Below are positions 1 to 9,637 of a DNA stretch of 64,000 bases, piece after piece. The position numbers and the translations under genes were made by a program. The stretch is from Serinicoccus marinus DSM 15273 (GTDB lineage: Bacteria > Actinomycetota > Actinomycetes > Actinomycetales > Dermatophilaceae): positions 558,001-622,000 of the forward strand of contig NZ_CP043808.1 of NCBI RefSeq assembly GCF_008386315.1, given 5' to 3'. The notes under the pieces are model-generated. The model had not been told where the DNA came from and ran no database searches. It was given only the letters and a program-made list of their open reading frames with translations. The stretch's first letter is position 1. Every line of letters begins with the position of its first letter.

Positions 1-928
<928 letters not shown>

Positions 929-1057
929 GCCCGGTCCGTCGCGCCCGGGCCGGCGTTCCGCTCGCCGCCCGGCGCGGCGTCCCCGCACCCGCTGACCACG
1001 GGCATACCCTGGCCACACCTGTCACACCCCTCCCACCCGCACGCCCGAGGAGCATCC

Positions 1058-1597
1058 ATGAGCACGGCCCGCGGCCCCCGCGACCGGCGCACCTCGCGCG
1101 CCGGCAGCAGGCCGACGGGTCCCGCGCGCCGCACCTCCTCGCGACCGGGTGGCCGGTCCCGTGCCGCGACGCTGCCCAGCGCGCGGCAGGCGCCGGTGCA
1201 CGTGCGCCGGCTCATCACCCTCGGCGTGCTCCTCGTCGTCATGGCGCTCGTCGTCGCCCCCGCGCTGTCCGGCTTCCTGCGGCAGCGCGCCGACATCACC
1301 GCCCTGCACCAGGAGATCGAGACCGAGCGCGAGGAGATCGCCGCGCTGGAGACCGAGCTGGAGCGCTGGGAGGACGACGACTACGTCGAGCAGCAGGCCC
1401 GTGAGCGGCTGCGTTTCGTCAAGGAGGGCGAGACCGCCTTCACGGTCATCGACGACACCGGGAGCGACTACACTGAGACGTTGCCAGGAATGGCCCCGGT
1501 GAGCGATGACGTGATTGCCGACAGCCCGTGGTACGGCCAGGTGTGGGAATCCGTGAAGATCGCGAACGAAGGGCTCCCCGAGACCACGGAGCCGTGA
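1058..1597 (+). CDS. FtsB/DivIC-family septum formation initiator
   Basis: A 179-residue bitopic membrane protein expected to act in the FtsL-FtsQ-FtsB divisome complex. The first 50 residues are Arg/Ser-rich and cytoplasmic. One membrane helix lies at about residues 52-72 (LITLGVLLVVMALVVAPAL), followed by a heptad-rich coiled coil (IETEREEIAALETELERW) and the DivIC hallmark YVEQQARERLRFVKEGE. The acidic C-terminal tail is typical of high-GC members. Its place directly after eno and before DUF501 matches the conserved actinobacterial order. The stop overlaps a possible GTG of the next gene, suggesting one transcript. Whether it equals FtsB or DivIC in function cannot be settled from sequence. 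Confidence 0.88.
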   Translation: MSTARGPRDRRTSRAGSRPTGPARRTSSRPGGRSRAATLPSARQAPVHVRRLITLGVLLVVMALVVAPALSGFLRQRADITALHQEIETEREEIAALETELERWEDDDYVEQQARERLRFVKEGETAFTVIDDTGSDYTETLPGMAPVSDDVIADSPWYGQVWESVKIANEGLPETTEP

Positions 1598-1620
1598 GCA
1601 ACGGCCCCGCAGAGAAGGAC

Positions 1621-2271
1621 ATGAGCGAACTCGACCGCACCACGCTGGACGAGACCCCCACCGAGGAGGATCTCGAGGTCATCCGGCGCCAGCTCGGACG
1701 GGAACCGCGCGGCGTCGTGGCCATCGTGCACCGGTGCCCCTGCGGCTGCCCCACCGTGATCCGCACCGAGCCTCGGCTGCCGGACGGCACCCCCTTCCCC
1801 ACCAGCTTCTACGCCACCTGCCCCAAACTGACCGGCGCCATCTCCACCCTCGAGAGCGAGGGGCTGATGAAGCAGATGTCGCGGCGGCTGGCGGAGGACC
1901 AGAGCCTGCGCTGGGAGTATGCCCAGGCGCACGACGACTACCTGCGCCGCCGCGAGGAGCTCCTCCACGTCCCCGAGATCGCGGGTATCAGCGCCGGCGG
2001 CATGCCCAACCGGGTCAAGTGCCTGCACGTGCTCGTGGCGCACAGCCTCGGGGCCGGTCCCGGGGTCAACCCGCTCGGCGACGAGGCGATCGCGGCCCTG
2101 CCGACCTGGTGGGAGGGCGGCTGCTGCTCCGGCGTCTCGGCGGTCGAGGACGAGCGCTGCGACTCCTGCCCCAAGCACCACCCGCTGCCCGAGGCCGAGC
2201 AGGCCCACCCCGCGGCGCAGGAGGTCGCCGACGACGCGCCCCGCGGGCGCCAGGGCGGGTCCGCCGCATGA
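1621..2271 (+). CDS. DUF501 family protein
   Basis: A 216-residue protein of the DUF501 family, whose biochemical role is unknown. Visible features are Cys-rich knots that could bind metal: HRCPCGCPTVIRT near residue 35, TCPKL, GGCCSG and CDSCPKHH near the C terminus. The ATG at 1621 is preceded by AGAGAAGGA, a good ribosome binding site. An upstream GTG at 1594 overlaps the DivIC-like stop and would add nine residues by coupling. The stop overlaps the ATG of the Ppx/GppA gene (ATGA). The conserved neighbourhood eno-divIC-DUF501-ppx supports a real gene. Confidence 0.9.
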   Translation: MSELDRTTLDETPTEEDLEVIRRQLGREPRGVVAIVHRCPCGCPTVIRTEPRLPDGTPFPTSFYATCPKLTGAISTLESEGLMKQMSRRLAEDQSLRWEYAQAHDDYLRRREELLHVPEIAGISAGGMPNRVKCLHVLVAHSLGAGPGVNPLGDEAIAALPTWWEGGCCSGVSAVEDERCDSCPKHHPLPEAEQAHPAAQEVADDAPRGRQGGSAA

Positions 2272-3226
2272 CGCGCGTGGGTGCCGTCGACTGCGGCACC
2301 AACTCGATCCGGCTGCTCGTCGCCGACCTCGAGGCCGGCCCCGACGGGCCCGCGCTGCGCGAGGTGCACCGCGAGATGCAGATCGTGCGGCTGGGTGAGG
2401 GCATCGACGCGACCGGGCGATCAGCGAGGCCGCGATGCAGCGGACGCTCGCGGCCGCGCAGGGGTATGCCGACCAGTGCCGTGAGGCGGGCTGCGAGCGC
2501 GTCCGCTTCGTGGCCACCTCGGCCTCGCGCGACGCCTCGAACGCGGCCGACTTCGTGGCCGGCGTCCAGGAGGCCTTCGCCGGCTTCGACGTGACGCCCG
2601 AGGTCGTGAGCGGCGAGGAGGAGGCGGCGCTGTCCTTCGCCGGGGCCACCGGGCCGCTGCGGGGGCACGGTGCCCCGGGCCCCTACCTCGTCGTCGACAT
2701 CGGCGGGGGCTCGACCGAGTTCGTCCTCGGGGACGAGGCGGGCACGGGGGTTGCCGCCGCTCGCTCGGTGGACATCGGCTGCGTCCGGCTGACCGAGCGT
2801 CACCTGCGCGACGACCCGCCAAGCGAGGACCAGGTCTGGGCGGCCCTCTCCGACATCGTGCGCGCGGTCGACGAGGTGGCCTCGACGGTCGACCTCACCG
2901 GGGTGGGCACGCTGGTGGGGCTGGCGGGGTCGGTGACGACCGTGACCGCGCACGCGCTGGACCTGCCGGCATACCGGCGCGAGGCCATCCACGGTGCCGA
3001 GCTCGAGGTCGACCGCGTGGTCGACGCCTGCACCGACCTTCTGCTGAGCCCGCGGTCGCGACGGCGCGAGCTGCCGTTCATGCACGAGGGCAGGGTCGAC
3101 GTCATCGGGGCCGGAGCCCTGGTGTGGCGGACCGTGGTGCAGCGGGTGGCGCACGACTCCGGGCTGGCGACCGTGCGTGCCTCGGAGACCGACATCCTCG
3201 ACGGCATCGCCCTCTCCCTGGCCTGA
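2268..3226 (+). CDS. Ppx/GppA family phosphatase (exopolyphosphatase-like), one frameshift
   Basis: Member of the sugar kinase/Hsp70/actin-like Ppx/GppA family, which hydrolyses inorganic polyphosphate or pppGpp. The N terminus VGAVDCGTNSIRLLVAD is the first phosphate-binding loop; VVDIGGGSTEFVLG is the second; GSVTTVTAHAL and HGAELEVDRV follow. The frame shifts near 2416 in GGGCGATCAGC, where one base seems missing; restored, it reads DATGRISEAAMQRTL. The length of about 319 residues is normal for the short actinobacterial form. The ATG overlaps the DUF501 stop, so translation is probably coupled. A 15-bp hairpin terminator follows. Confidence 0.9.
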
Positions 3227-3294
3227 GTCGTCCACACCTCGCGCGCCGGACCCGGTCCTGACCCAGGACCGACCGTCCTCGTGACGGCGTGTCC

Positions 3295-3331
3295 GAGGGG
3301 TCCTCGGCACTCATACTGCCGAGGGCCCCTC
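3295..3331 (+). terminator. strong hairpin terminator after the ppx gene
   Basis: GAGGGGTCCTCGGCA and TGCCGAGGGCCCCTC form a 15-bp stem with one G-T wobble around a 7-nt loop (CTCATAC). No T run follows, which is common in high-GC actinobacteria. It lies 69 bases after the Ppx/GppA stop and 60 bases before the small Cys-rich gene, so it probably separates two transcripts. Confidence 0.7.
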
Positions 3332-3390
3332 ATCCATGTGCCGCCGTATCTGGCACGGCCCCGGTCCTCGGCACCCCCGGAGGACGAATC

Positions 3391-3549
3391 ATGCCGGACA
3401 CCCACCAGACCTGGCAGGTCGAGCACCTGCCCCACGACCTGAGCTGCCTGAGCTGCACCCACCCGGTGCACACCTACCTGCCGTGCGGCGAGGGATGCGA
3501 CTGCCCACCGGTCGTCATGCCGGGCGCCGCGGCCGCCACCGCTGCGTGA
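3391..3549 (+). CDS. small Cys-rich protein, 52 aa
   Basis: Short gene with ATG at 3391, preceded by CCGGAGGACGAATC, a good GGAGG site 7 nt upstream. The product has a cluster of cysteines in CLSCTHP, LPCGEGCDCPP, that is CxxC followed by a CxxxCxC group, with nearby His residues. This spacing could bind Zn or an Fe-S centre. The Ala-rich tail ends at the TGA. I do not recognise a family. The strong ribosome site and high third-position GC support expression. It converges with the uracil-DNA glycosylase gene 9 bases away. Confidence 0.6.
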   Translation: MPDTHQTWQVEHLPHDLSCLSCTHPVHTYLPCGEGCDCPPVVMPGAAAATAA

Positions 3550-3558
3550 GCCGTGCCC

Positions 3559-4386
3559 TCACAGGCGGGCGACGACGTCGTCCAGCATGGTCTCGGTGAG
3601 GCGGCCGGTGAAGGTGTTCTGCTGGCTGACGTGATAGCTGCCGACCAGCCGGATCTCCCGACCCGAGCCGGTGGTGAGCCGCGCCTGCGCGCCGTGGCCG
3701 AAGCGCGGCTTGGGACGTGGCACCTCCCACCCGAGCGTGCGCGCGGCGACGAGGAACGCGTCCCACCCGATCCCGCCCAGGGCGAGGACCGAGCGCAGGC
3801 TCGGCTCGGCCAGGGCGAGCTCGCGCTGCAGCCAGATCCCGCAGGTATGCCGCTCGGCCGGCGTCGGCGCGTTGTCCGGTGGGGCGCAGTGGACCGCGGC
3901 GGTGATGCGGACGGTGCCCAGGGTGAGGCCGTCCCCCGCGTGCGTGGACGAGGCCTGGCTGGCGTAGCCGGCACGGTGCAGCGCGGCATAGATCCAGTCT
4001 CCGGAGCGGTCCCCGGTGAAGATGCGCCCGGTCCGGTTGGCCCCGTGCGCCGCGGGCGCCAGGCCGACGACGAGGACCTGCGGGTGAGGGTCGCCGAGGC
4101 CCGGCGCAGGACGCCCCCAGTAGGGCTGGTCGGCATAGGCGGCCCGTCGCGTGCTCGCGACCTCCTCACGCCACGTGACCAGGCGCGGACAGGCGGCGCA
4201 CACGCTGACCCGGGCGTCGAGAGTGGCCAGGTCGCGGGCCCCGGCGGCCAGCCGGCGCACCCCGCCCTCGGAACGCGCGACGCGGGTGCCGGGGTCGGCC
4301 GGGTCCTGCGGCCAGCCCGTGCCGGGCGGGACGGGCGAGGGGAACTCGTGACCGGTGACCGGGTGCGGGTCGGTGCGCGCGGGCAT
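3559..4386 (-). CDS. family 5 uracil-DNA glycosylase (UDGb type)
   Basis: Base-excision repair enzyme that removes uracil, and often other deaminated bases, from DNA. The two active-site motifs of family 5 are visible: [14 protein letters not shown] (motif A) and [15 protein letters not shown] (motif B). CAACPRL near the N terminus and later Cys residues (HCAPP, HTCGIW) fit the Fe-S cluster of family 4/5 enzymes. The start at 4386 has GGATGGGGG just upstream; a farther ATG at 4440 would overlap the tRNA flank and adds no conserved sequence. The length of 275 residues is typical. Such enzymes are common in high-GC actinobacteria, where cytosine deamination is a heavy load. Confidence 0.88.
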   Translation of the reverse strand: MPARTDPHPVTGHEFPSPVPPGTGWPQDPADPGTRVARSEGGVRRLAAGARDLATLDARVSVCAACPRLVTWREEVASTRRAAYADQPYWGRPAPGLGDPHPQVLVVGLAPAAHGANRTGRIFTGDRSGDWIYAALHRAGYASQASSTHAGDGLTLGTVRITAAVHCAPPDNAPTPAERHTCGIWLQRELALAEPSLRSVLALGGIGWDAFLVAARTLGWEVPRPKPRFGHGAQARLTTGSGREIRLVGSYHVSQQNTFTGRLTETMLDDVVARL

Positions 4387-4454
4387 ACCCCCATCCTGCC
4401 GCCCCACGCCCACGGCGCGGAGCGCAGGAGTCGTCGTCACCGATCTGCGACAGG

Positions 4455-4528
4455 TGCCCCCGGCGGGACTCGAACCCGCACTGCGCCCATTTTAAGTGGG
4501 CTGCCTCTGCCGATTGGGCTACGGGGGC
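4455..4528 (-). tRNA. tRNA with anticodon UAA (Leu by codon), short variable arm
   Basis: On the minus strand a complete cloverleaf can be folded. The acceptor stem is GCCCCCG/CGGGGGC, followed by discriminator A and encoded CC. The D arm is GCC/GGC. The anticodon stem GCCCA/TGGGC carries loop CTTAAAA with anticodon TAA at 4494-4492. The T arm is GCGGG TTCGAGT CCCGC. The anticodon reads UUA, so the call is tRNA-Leu(UAA). The variable loop is only five bases (GCAGT), whereas bacterial tRNA-Leu normally has a long class II arm. The aminoacyl identity is therefore not certain. Confidence 0.85.
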
Positions 4529-4568
4529 AGGATCCGGACGCCGGACGCCTGATGGAGGGCCGCCCGGC

Positions 4569-7058
4569 CTACCGACCGGCGCCGGTCCAGAGTACGGCGC
4601 GGGCGACGAGGGCGAACTGGCCCTTGGGGTGGGCCCGGAAGAGCGGCTCGCTGCCGAGGAGCACCGCGCGGGAGTCCTCGCCGTCGTGGCTGATCGCGAG
4701 CGGCTGACCCGCGCCGGCCTCCGGGCCGCCCTCACCGCTGGGCGTCGGCCTCCAGTGCCCGCTCACCACGGGGTCCGCACCGAGTCGCTGGTCCACCCGC
4801 ACGTCGTCGCCCAGGTCGGAGAACCAGACGGGGGAGTAGACGAAGGTGTGAGGTGTTGCGCCGGAGGCGACCGGACTCTCCTGGTCGTTGTCCACCCGGA
4901 CGACACCGTTGGCGTCACCGCGTCGCCGCGCACCGGCGTCGCCTCGATCACTCCGAGGGAGTTGGCCAGGCTGGTGCCCGCCACACCGCGCCCCACGAGG
5001 CCGCCCCCCTCCGCGACGAAGTCCCGCAGCTCGGCACGGGCCTCCTCGTCGAGGTCGTCCCAGGCGAGGCCGCTGGAGACATACAGCGCGTCGAGCTCGG
5101 TCAGGTCCATCCCGTCGTTGAGCGACCCGGTGCTCACCTCGCGCGCGGTCAGACCCATCTCGCCGAAGGCCCACCGCTCCTCGGCACTGCCGGCCACGCC
5201 GACCGTCCGGGCCGAGGGGTCCAGCGGCTCGCCGGAGGCCTGCCGGGGCGCCGCGTCGAGCTCCACCCCGAACCGCCGGACCACGTTGCCCGCGGCCCAG
5301 GTGTAGCTGCGCGGCACGAGCACTCGGCCGTCCTCGAGCAGCTCCAGCGGGACCCCCTGCTCCAGCAGCAGGCTCACGGCCTGCACGTCGGCGGGGTCGG
5401 TCATCGGCAGCGTCCAGCCGCTGCGGCTGCGGGGCAGCGAGCCCTCGCGATCCACCTCGTCGACGACACGACCCCGGATCCGCAGCGGGTCGCCCTCGGG
5501 CACGGTGACCACGTCGGCACCCCAGAGCAGCCCGTGGCTCCACCCGGAGATGTCGTACATCGCGTCCACCCGGTCGGAGATGTCGGTGCCCCGGCCGAGC
5601 AGCGTGTTCGCCATCCCGCGCTTGGCCTGGTGCATGTCGACGACATAGCTCCCCGCGGGATAGCTGCGGCCCGACAGCGTGGCGGAGCGCGTCAGCCGCG
5701 TCACCTCGACGTCGTTGGCGAGCAGGTGCTCGACCAGCCGGACGGTCGCCGGGGCCGACCGCTGCTGGTCGCCGACGGGATGACGTAGGCGCGCGGGTAG
5801 GTCGTGGTGTAGACGTCCTCGGGCCCGATGACCCCGTCGAAGAGACCCTCCTCGACCGGCGTCTGCGGCTCGCCGGCCTCGCCCCGCCGGAAGATCTCGA
5901 TGTGGTCGGCGAGCAGCTCGTCACGGTGCGTGGCGGCATACTCCAGCGTCGCGGTGACCGCCGCGTGCGCGATGTCGGTGTTGATCCGCGAGCGGCGCTC
6001 CAGCTCCTCCACGGGCAGGTCGTAGGAGGAGTTGTTGACCCGCAGCGGCACCTCGATCGTGTGCGCGACGGCCCCGTGCAGCGCGGCGTACTGCGGGGTG
6101 AAGATCGGCGGCCAGTCATCCCAGCCCTCGTCCCAGTCGCGCAGCGGCACCTGGACCGGCTCGACCCCGTCGTCGGCGTCGTAGCCGAGCCCGTTGATCG
6201 CCTCCTCCATGCCGAGGCCGTTGGGATAGGCGTGCTCGATGAAGAGGTCGTACTCGTAGTTCTCCCCGTGCGGCGGGGTCGTCGGCTCCACCAGGGTCCC
6301 GTTGACGTAGCCGTGCAGGTCGAGCATGAGCGCGGGCTGCGTCGCGATGAGCGCGTCCCGCACCGCGATCGTCTCCGGCTGGGTGGCGGTGACGAAGTCG
6401 CGGTTGAGGTCGAAGCCGGCGCTGTTGCGGCGGGTGTTGCCGTGCCGGCCGTCCGGGTTCATCGTCACGACGAGGTGGATGCGCGAGCGCTCGAGGAGAT
6501 CCACGACCTGGGGGTCCTCGCTGGTCGCGTAGTCCTCCACGAGCCGCAGGGCTGCGTCGGTGCCCTCGAACTCGTTGCCGTGGATGTTGGCGTTGACGAA
6601 GACGGGGAGCTTGTAGCGCTTGCCGAGCTGCCGGTCGCGGGCCGCCCGGGCGGGGTCGTCCGTGATGAGGTCGCGCAGCCGCTCCTGCTGCCGGGCCTGG
6701 CCCGGGTCTCGGGCGCGGTCAGGGTGACGAGGACGACGTCGCGGCCGCCCCCGGTCTGCGTGATGACCTCGGCGGAGACACGGTCGGAGCCGGCCATCGC
6801 GGCGTTCAGCCGCCGCGAGACGTCGTGGTATGCCGTCAGCCCGGGTTTCAGCGCCGCGTCGGTGTCGTCGACCGGCGGCTCGGGCAGCGGCTCCTGGCGC
6901 GGGTAGGGGGTGCCGTCGCCCGGGTGGGTGGTGACCGGGGTCGTGAGGACGTCGCCCGAGGGTGCGGCGCCGGCCGTGACGGGGGCACCGAGCAGCCCGG
7001 CGGACATCGCCAGGGCCAGGGCGCCGGTGAGCGCGCGGGTGCCGGTGCGGCGCGGCAT
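4569..7058 (-). CDS. secreted M14 zinc carboxypeptidase with C-terminal amidotransferase-like region, three frameshifts
   Basis: Extracellular metallopeptidase of about 830 residues. It starts at ATG 7058 behind GAAGGAGG with a signal peptide (two Arg, hydrophobic core LTGALALAMSAGLLGA, AxA cleavage area). The M14 zinc site is NIHGNEFEGTDAALRL (HxxE), followed by MNPDGRHGNTRRNSAGFDLNRD, LDLHGYVNGTLVEP and the catalytic Glu region HTIEVPLR. The C-terminal half (YVSSGLAWDDLDEEAR, DFVAEGGGLVGRG) looks like the amidotransferase-type module found in related M14 proteins. The frame shifts near 6700, 5773 and 4918, each explained by one missing base in a G or C run. The reading is coherent once corrected, so I call a gene rather than a pseudogene. 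Confidence 0.85.
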
Positions 7059-7228
7059 ACCCTCCTTCGGACGGGAGCCGCCAGGATAGCCGCACCCGGT
7101 GACACGGACCAGATCGATGCCGCGAGCGTGATGAGCGCGCGGAATCCTTCTGTCGGCCCGCGCGTTTATGCTGGTGACACCTGACATCGCGGTCGCTCGA
7201 CCGCGGTGCCGTACGACTTGGAGGTTCC

Positions 7229-8122
7229 ATGGCCGTCAACCCGGTCTTCAACCGCATCGACAAGGAGGCCGCCCAGGGCGGGTATGCCGGCTTCGGCCAG
7301 CAGTCCGGCGGCTACGCGCAGCAGGGGTACGGCCAGGCGCAGGGCGCACCGCCCATGCCGACCGGCTACCAGCCCGGCCCGAGCGAGACCATGTCCGAGC
7401 AGCAGCTGCAGGACATGTACGACCAGGCCCCTGCCGGCCCCGCGCAGACCGGTCGCCTCACCCTCGACGACGTCGTCGTCAAGAGCCTCATGCTCTTCGG
7501 CGTCGTCGTGGCGGTCGCCGCCGCGACCTGGATGTTCGTCGGCCCGCGACCGGAGGTCGCCATGCCGATCTGGCTGGTCGGCATGTTCGGCTCGCTGGCG
7601 CTGAGCTTCGCCATCGGCTTCAGCAAGAAGGTGAACGTCGGCCTCATCCTCGTGCACGCCGTGCTGCAGGGCGCCTTCCTTGGTGCCGTCAGCTCGACCT
7701 TCGAGTTGATGTTCCCCGGTGTCGTCACCACTGCGGTGGTCGCCACCTTGGCGACCTTCGCCGGCATGTTCATCGGCTGGAAGGCCGGCTTCATCAAGGT
7801 CACCAGCAAGTCCCGCCGGATCTTCGGCATGGCCGCGATGGGCTACATGGTCTTCCTGCTCGTCAACATCGGCGCCAGCTTCCTCGGCTTCGGCGACGGC
7901 TGGGGAATCTACAGCGGGCCGCTCGGCATCCTCGTCTCGCTACTCGGCGTGGGCCTGGCGTCCTACTCGCTGGCCGTCGACTTCGACTCCGTGGACCGCG
8001 CGGTCAGCGGCGGTGCTCCGGAGAAGTACTCCTGGCTGCTGGGCCACGGCCTGGTCGCCAGTCTGGTGTGGCTCTACATCGAGTTCCTGCGGCTCTTCGC
8101 GATCCTGCAGAGCAGCGACTGA
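7229..8122 (+). CDS. Bax inhibitor-1/YccA family membrane protein
   Basis: A 297-residue integral membrane protein of the BI-1/YccA family, implicated elsewhere in ion leak and membrane protease control. A Gly/Gln/Tyr-rich cytoplasmic tail (residues 1-70, with YGQAQ-type repeats) precedes about seven membrane helices, from VVKSLMLFGVVVAVAAATWMF to the last at LVASLVWLYIEFLRLFAI. The family motif region GMFIGWKAGFIKVTSKSRRIF is present. The ATG at 7229 follows TTGGAGGTTCC. The gene is divergent from the M14 peptidase, with 170 bases between starts. Substrate and role in this organism are unknown. Confidence 0.9.
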   Translation: MAVNPVFNRIDKEAAQGGYAGFGQQSGGYAQQGYGQAQGAPPMPTGYQPGPSETMSEQQLQDMYDQAPAGPAQTGRLTLDDVVVKSLMLFGVVVAVAAATWMFVGPRPEVAMPIWLVGMFGSLALSFAIGFSKKVNVGLILVHAVLQGAFLGAVSSTFELMFPGVVTTAVVATLATFAGMFIGWKAGFIKVTSKSRRIFGMAAMGYMVFLLVNIGASFLGFGDGWGIYSGPLGILVSLLGVGLASYSLAVDFDSVDRAVSGGAPEKYSWLLGHGLVASLVWLYIEFLRLFAILQSSD

Positions 8123-8145
8123 GCCTCTCTGGCTCGGCACACCTC

Positions 8146-8478
8146 GTGTCCGGTCTGCGGTCCGTCGGCAGTTCCTCTGCCGGCGGGCCGTCTGCGTCCC
8201 GTGCTGCCGACACCGAGCTGGAGCGGGTCGCGCTGCGCTGGGCGCAGCTCCCGGTGGACCGCGCGCTCCGGGCATACCCGGCACTGCGGCGACTGGTGCA
8301 GGAGCTCGCGGACGAGACCGCCCGCGTGACCGGTCAGCCGCAGGAGGGCGTCCCCGACCTCGGTCCGGCCGTGGTCATCGACCAGTTGCGGGTGATGATC
8401 TACGACCGCCGCGAGGCGGGCCTTCCCGACGAGGCTGTGCGTGAGCGCCTTCGTGCCGTGCGGCGCTCGCTTCCCTGA
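8146..8478 (+). CDS. conserved hypothetical protein, 110 aa
   Basis: Best start is GTG at 8146, 24 bases after the BI-1 stop, so it may be cotranscribed. The product is soluble and helical, with the recognisable core LERVALRWAQLPVDRALRAY and later DQLRVMIYDRREAGLPDEAV. I do not know a function. Codon use is typical for the window and no better overlapping gene exists on either strand. It converges with the DUF808 gene 13 bases away. Confidence 0.65.
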   Translation: MSGLRSVGSSSAGGPSASRAADTELERVALRWAQLPVDRALRAYPALRRLVQELADETARVTGQPQEGVPDLGPAVVIDQLRVMIYDRREAGLPDEAVRERLRAVRRSLP

Positions 8479-8491
8479 TCGCTCGACGCTG

Positions 8492-9481
8492 TCAATGGCT
8501 GTCGGCGCCGGCGTGCGCGGCGCCGCTGTCGCTCCCGTGGTCCTCGTCCTTGCCGCCGAACGGCAGGACCGAGACGATGCCGACGATGAGCAATCCGACG
8601 AGCAGGCCGAGGATCGCCGAGAAGAAGGTGTTGGTCAGCCAGGTGAGGAAGCCGGCGATCGCGGGGATGAGCCCGGCGACGACCTCCTCGGCGTGGTGCA
8701 CGAACTCGTAGATCGGGTGGAAGCCGAGCTCGTCGATGCCGACGAGCAGGATGTGCCCGCCGACCCAGAGCATCGCGACGACACCCACGATGGACAGGGT
8801 CCGAAGGACGATCGGCATCGCCTTGACCAGGCCGCGCCCGAACTTCTGGGTCCCCTCGGACTCGCGCTGCGACAGGTTCAGCCCGATGTCGTCCATCTTG
8901 ACGATGAGCGCGACGGCGCCGTAGATCAGGGCCGTGATGGCGAGGGCCACGACGACGAGGACGATGGCGCGGTTGAGCAGCGGCTCCTCGGACACCTCGT
9001 TGAGCGCGATGACCATGATCTCGGCGGAGAGGATGAAGTCGGTGCGGATCGCCCCCGAGGTGACCTTCTGCTCCGCCTCCGGACCCGTCTCGACGGCCGG
9101 CTCGTCGTGCGACGCGTCGTGCCCCACGCCCAGCCACTCCAGCACCTTGTGCGCGCCCTCGTAGGAGAGGTAGCAGCCGCCGACCATGAGGATGGGCGTG
9201 AGCAACCAGGGGAGGAAGACGCTGAGCAGCAGCGCCGCCGGCACGATGAAGAGCAACTTGTTGCGGATCGAGCCGATCGCGATCGTCTTGATCATCGGCA
9301 GCTCGCGGCTGGGGTCGACGCCGCTGACGTAGCGCGGCGTCACCGCCGCGTCGTCGATGATGACGCCGGCCGCCTTGGAGCCGGCCCGGCCGGCCGCAGC
9401 GCTGATGTCGTCCACGGACGCGGCGGCGACGCGGGCGATGGCCGCGATGTCGTCGAGCAGTGCAGCGAGGCCAGCGGCCAT
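8492..9481 (-). CDS. DUF808 family membrane protein (YedI-like)
   Basis: A 329-residue membrane protein matching DUF808. The family opening AAGLAALLDDIAAIARVAAA is present, followed by the conserved GVIIDDAAVTPRYVSG region, several helices (LLFIVPAALLLSVFLPWLL), IRTDFILSAEIMVIALNEV and a C-terminal hairpin pair (FFSAILGLLVGLLIVGIVSV). The tail is His/Asp-rich (DEDHGSDSGAAHAGADSH). Its function is not established. Its start is separated from the upstream thiolase stop by 156 bases containing the 23-bp tandem repeats. Confidence 0.9.
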   Translation of the reverse strand: MAAGLAALLDDIAAIARVAAASVDDISAAAGRAGSKAAGVIIDDAAVTPRYVSGVDPSRELPMIKTIAIGSIRNKLLFIVPAALLLSVFLPWLLTPILMVGGCYLSYEGAHKVLEWLGVGHDASHDEPAVETGPEAEQKVTSGAIRTDFILSAEIMVIALNEVSEEPLLNRAIVLVVVALAITALIYGAVALIVKMDDIGLNLSQRESEGTQKFGRGLVKAMPIVLRTLSIVGVVAMLWVGGHILLVGIDELGFHPIYEFVHHAEEVVAGLIPAIAGFLTWLTNTFFSAILGLLVGLLIVGIVSVLPFGGKDEDHGSDSGAAHAGADSH

Positions 9482-9544
9482 CGGGTCACCTCACAGGAAG
9501 CAGCGGATCGGTCCGCGTCAGGCTACCTGCCGGGGCGCGCGTCT

Positions 9545-9635
9545 GCCGCATACCGCGCGGCCGGTCCGCCGCAGACCACGCGGCCGGTCCGCCGCAGACC
9601 GCGCGGCCGGTCCGCCGCATACCGTGCGGCCGGTC
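9545..9635. repeat. 23-bp tandem repeat, about four copies
   Basis: The unit GCCGCAKACCRCGCGGCCGGTCC starts at 9545, 9568, 9591 and 9614 with an exact 23-base period; the last copy is partial. Copies differ only at a few positions (GCATACC or GCAGACC; CGCG, CACG or CGTG). The inner CGCGGCCGG is nearly palindromic, so stacked hairpins are possible. It lies between the thiolase stop and the DUF808 start. It has no spacer structure and is not a CRISPR array. Confidence 0.85.
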
Positions 9636-9637
9636 GG

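Noticed and set aside
9545..9635. CRISPR-like direct repeats
   Set aside because: Units are contiguous with a 23-base period and no spacers; no cas genes are present.
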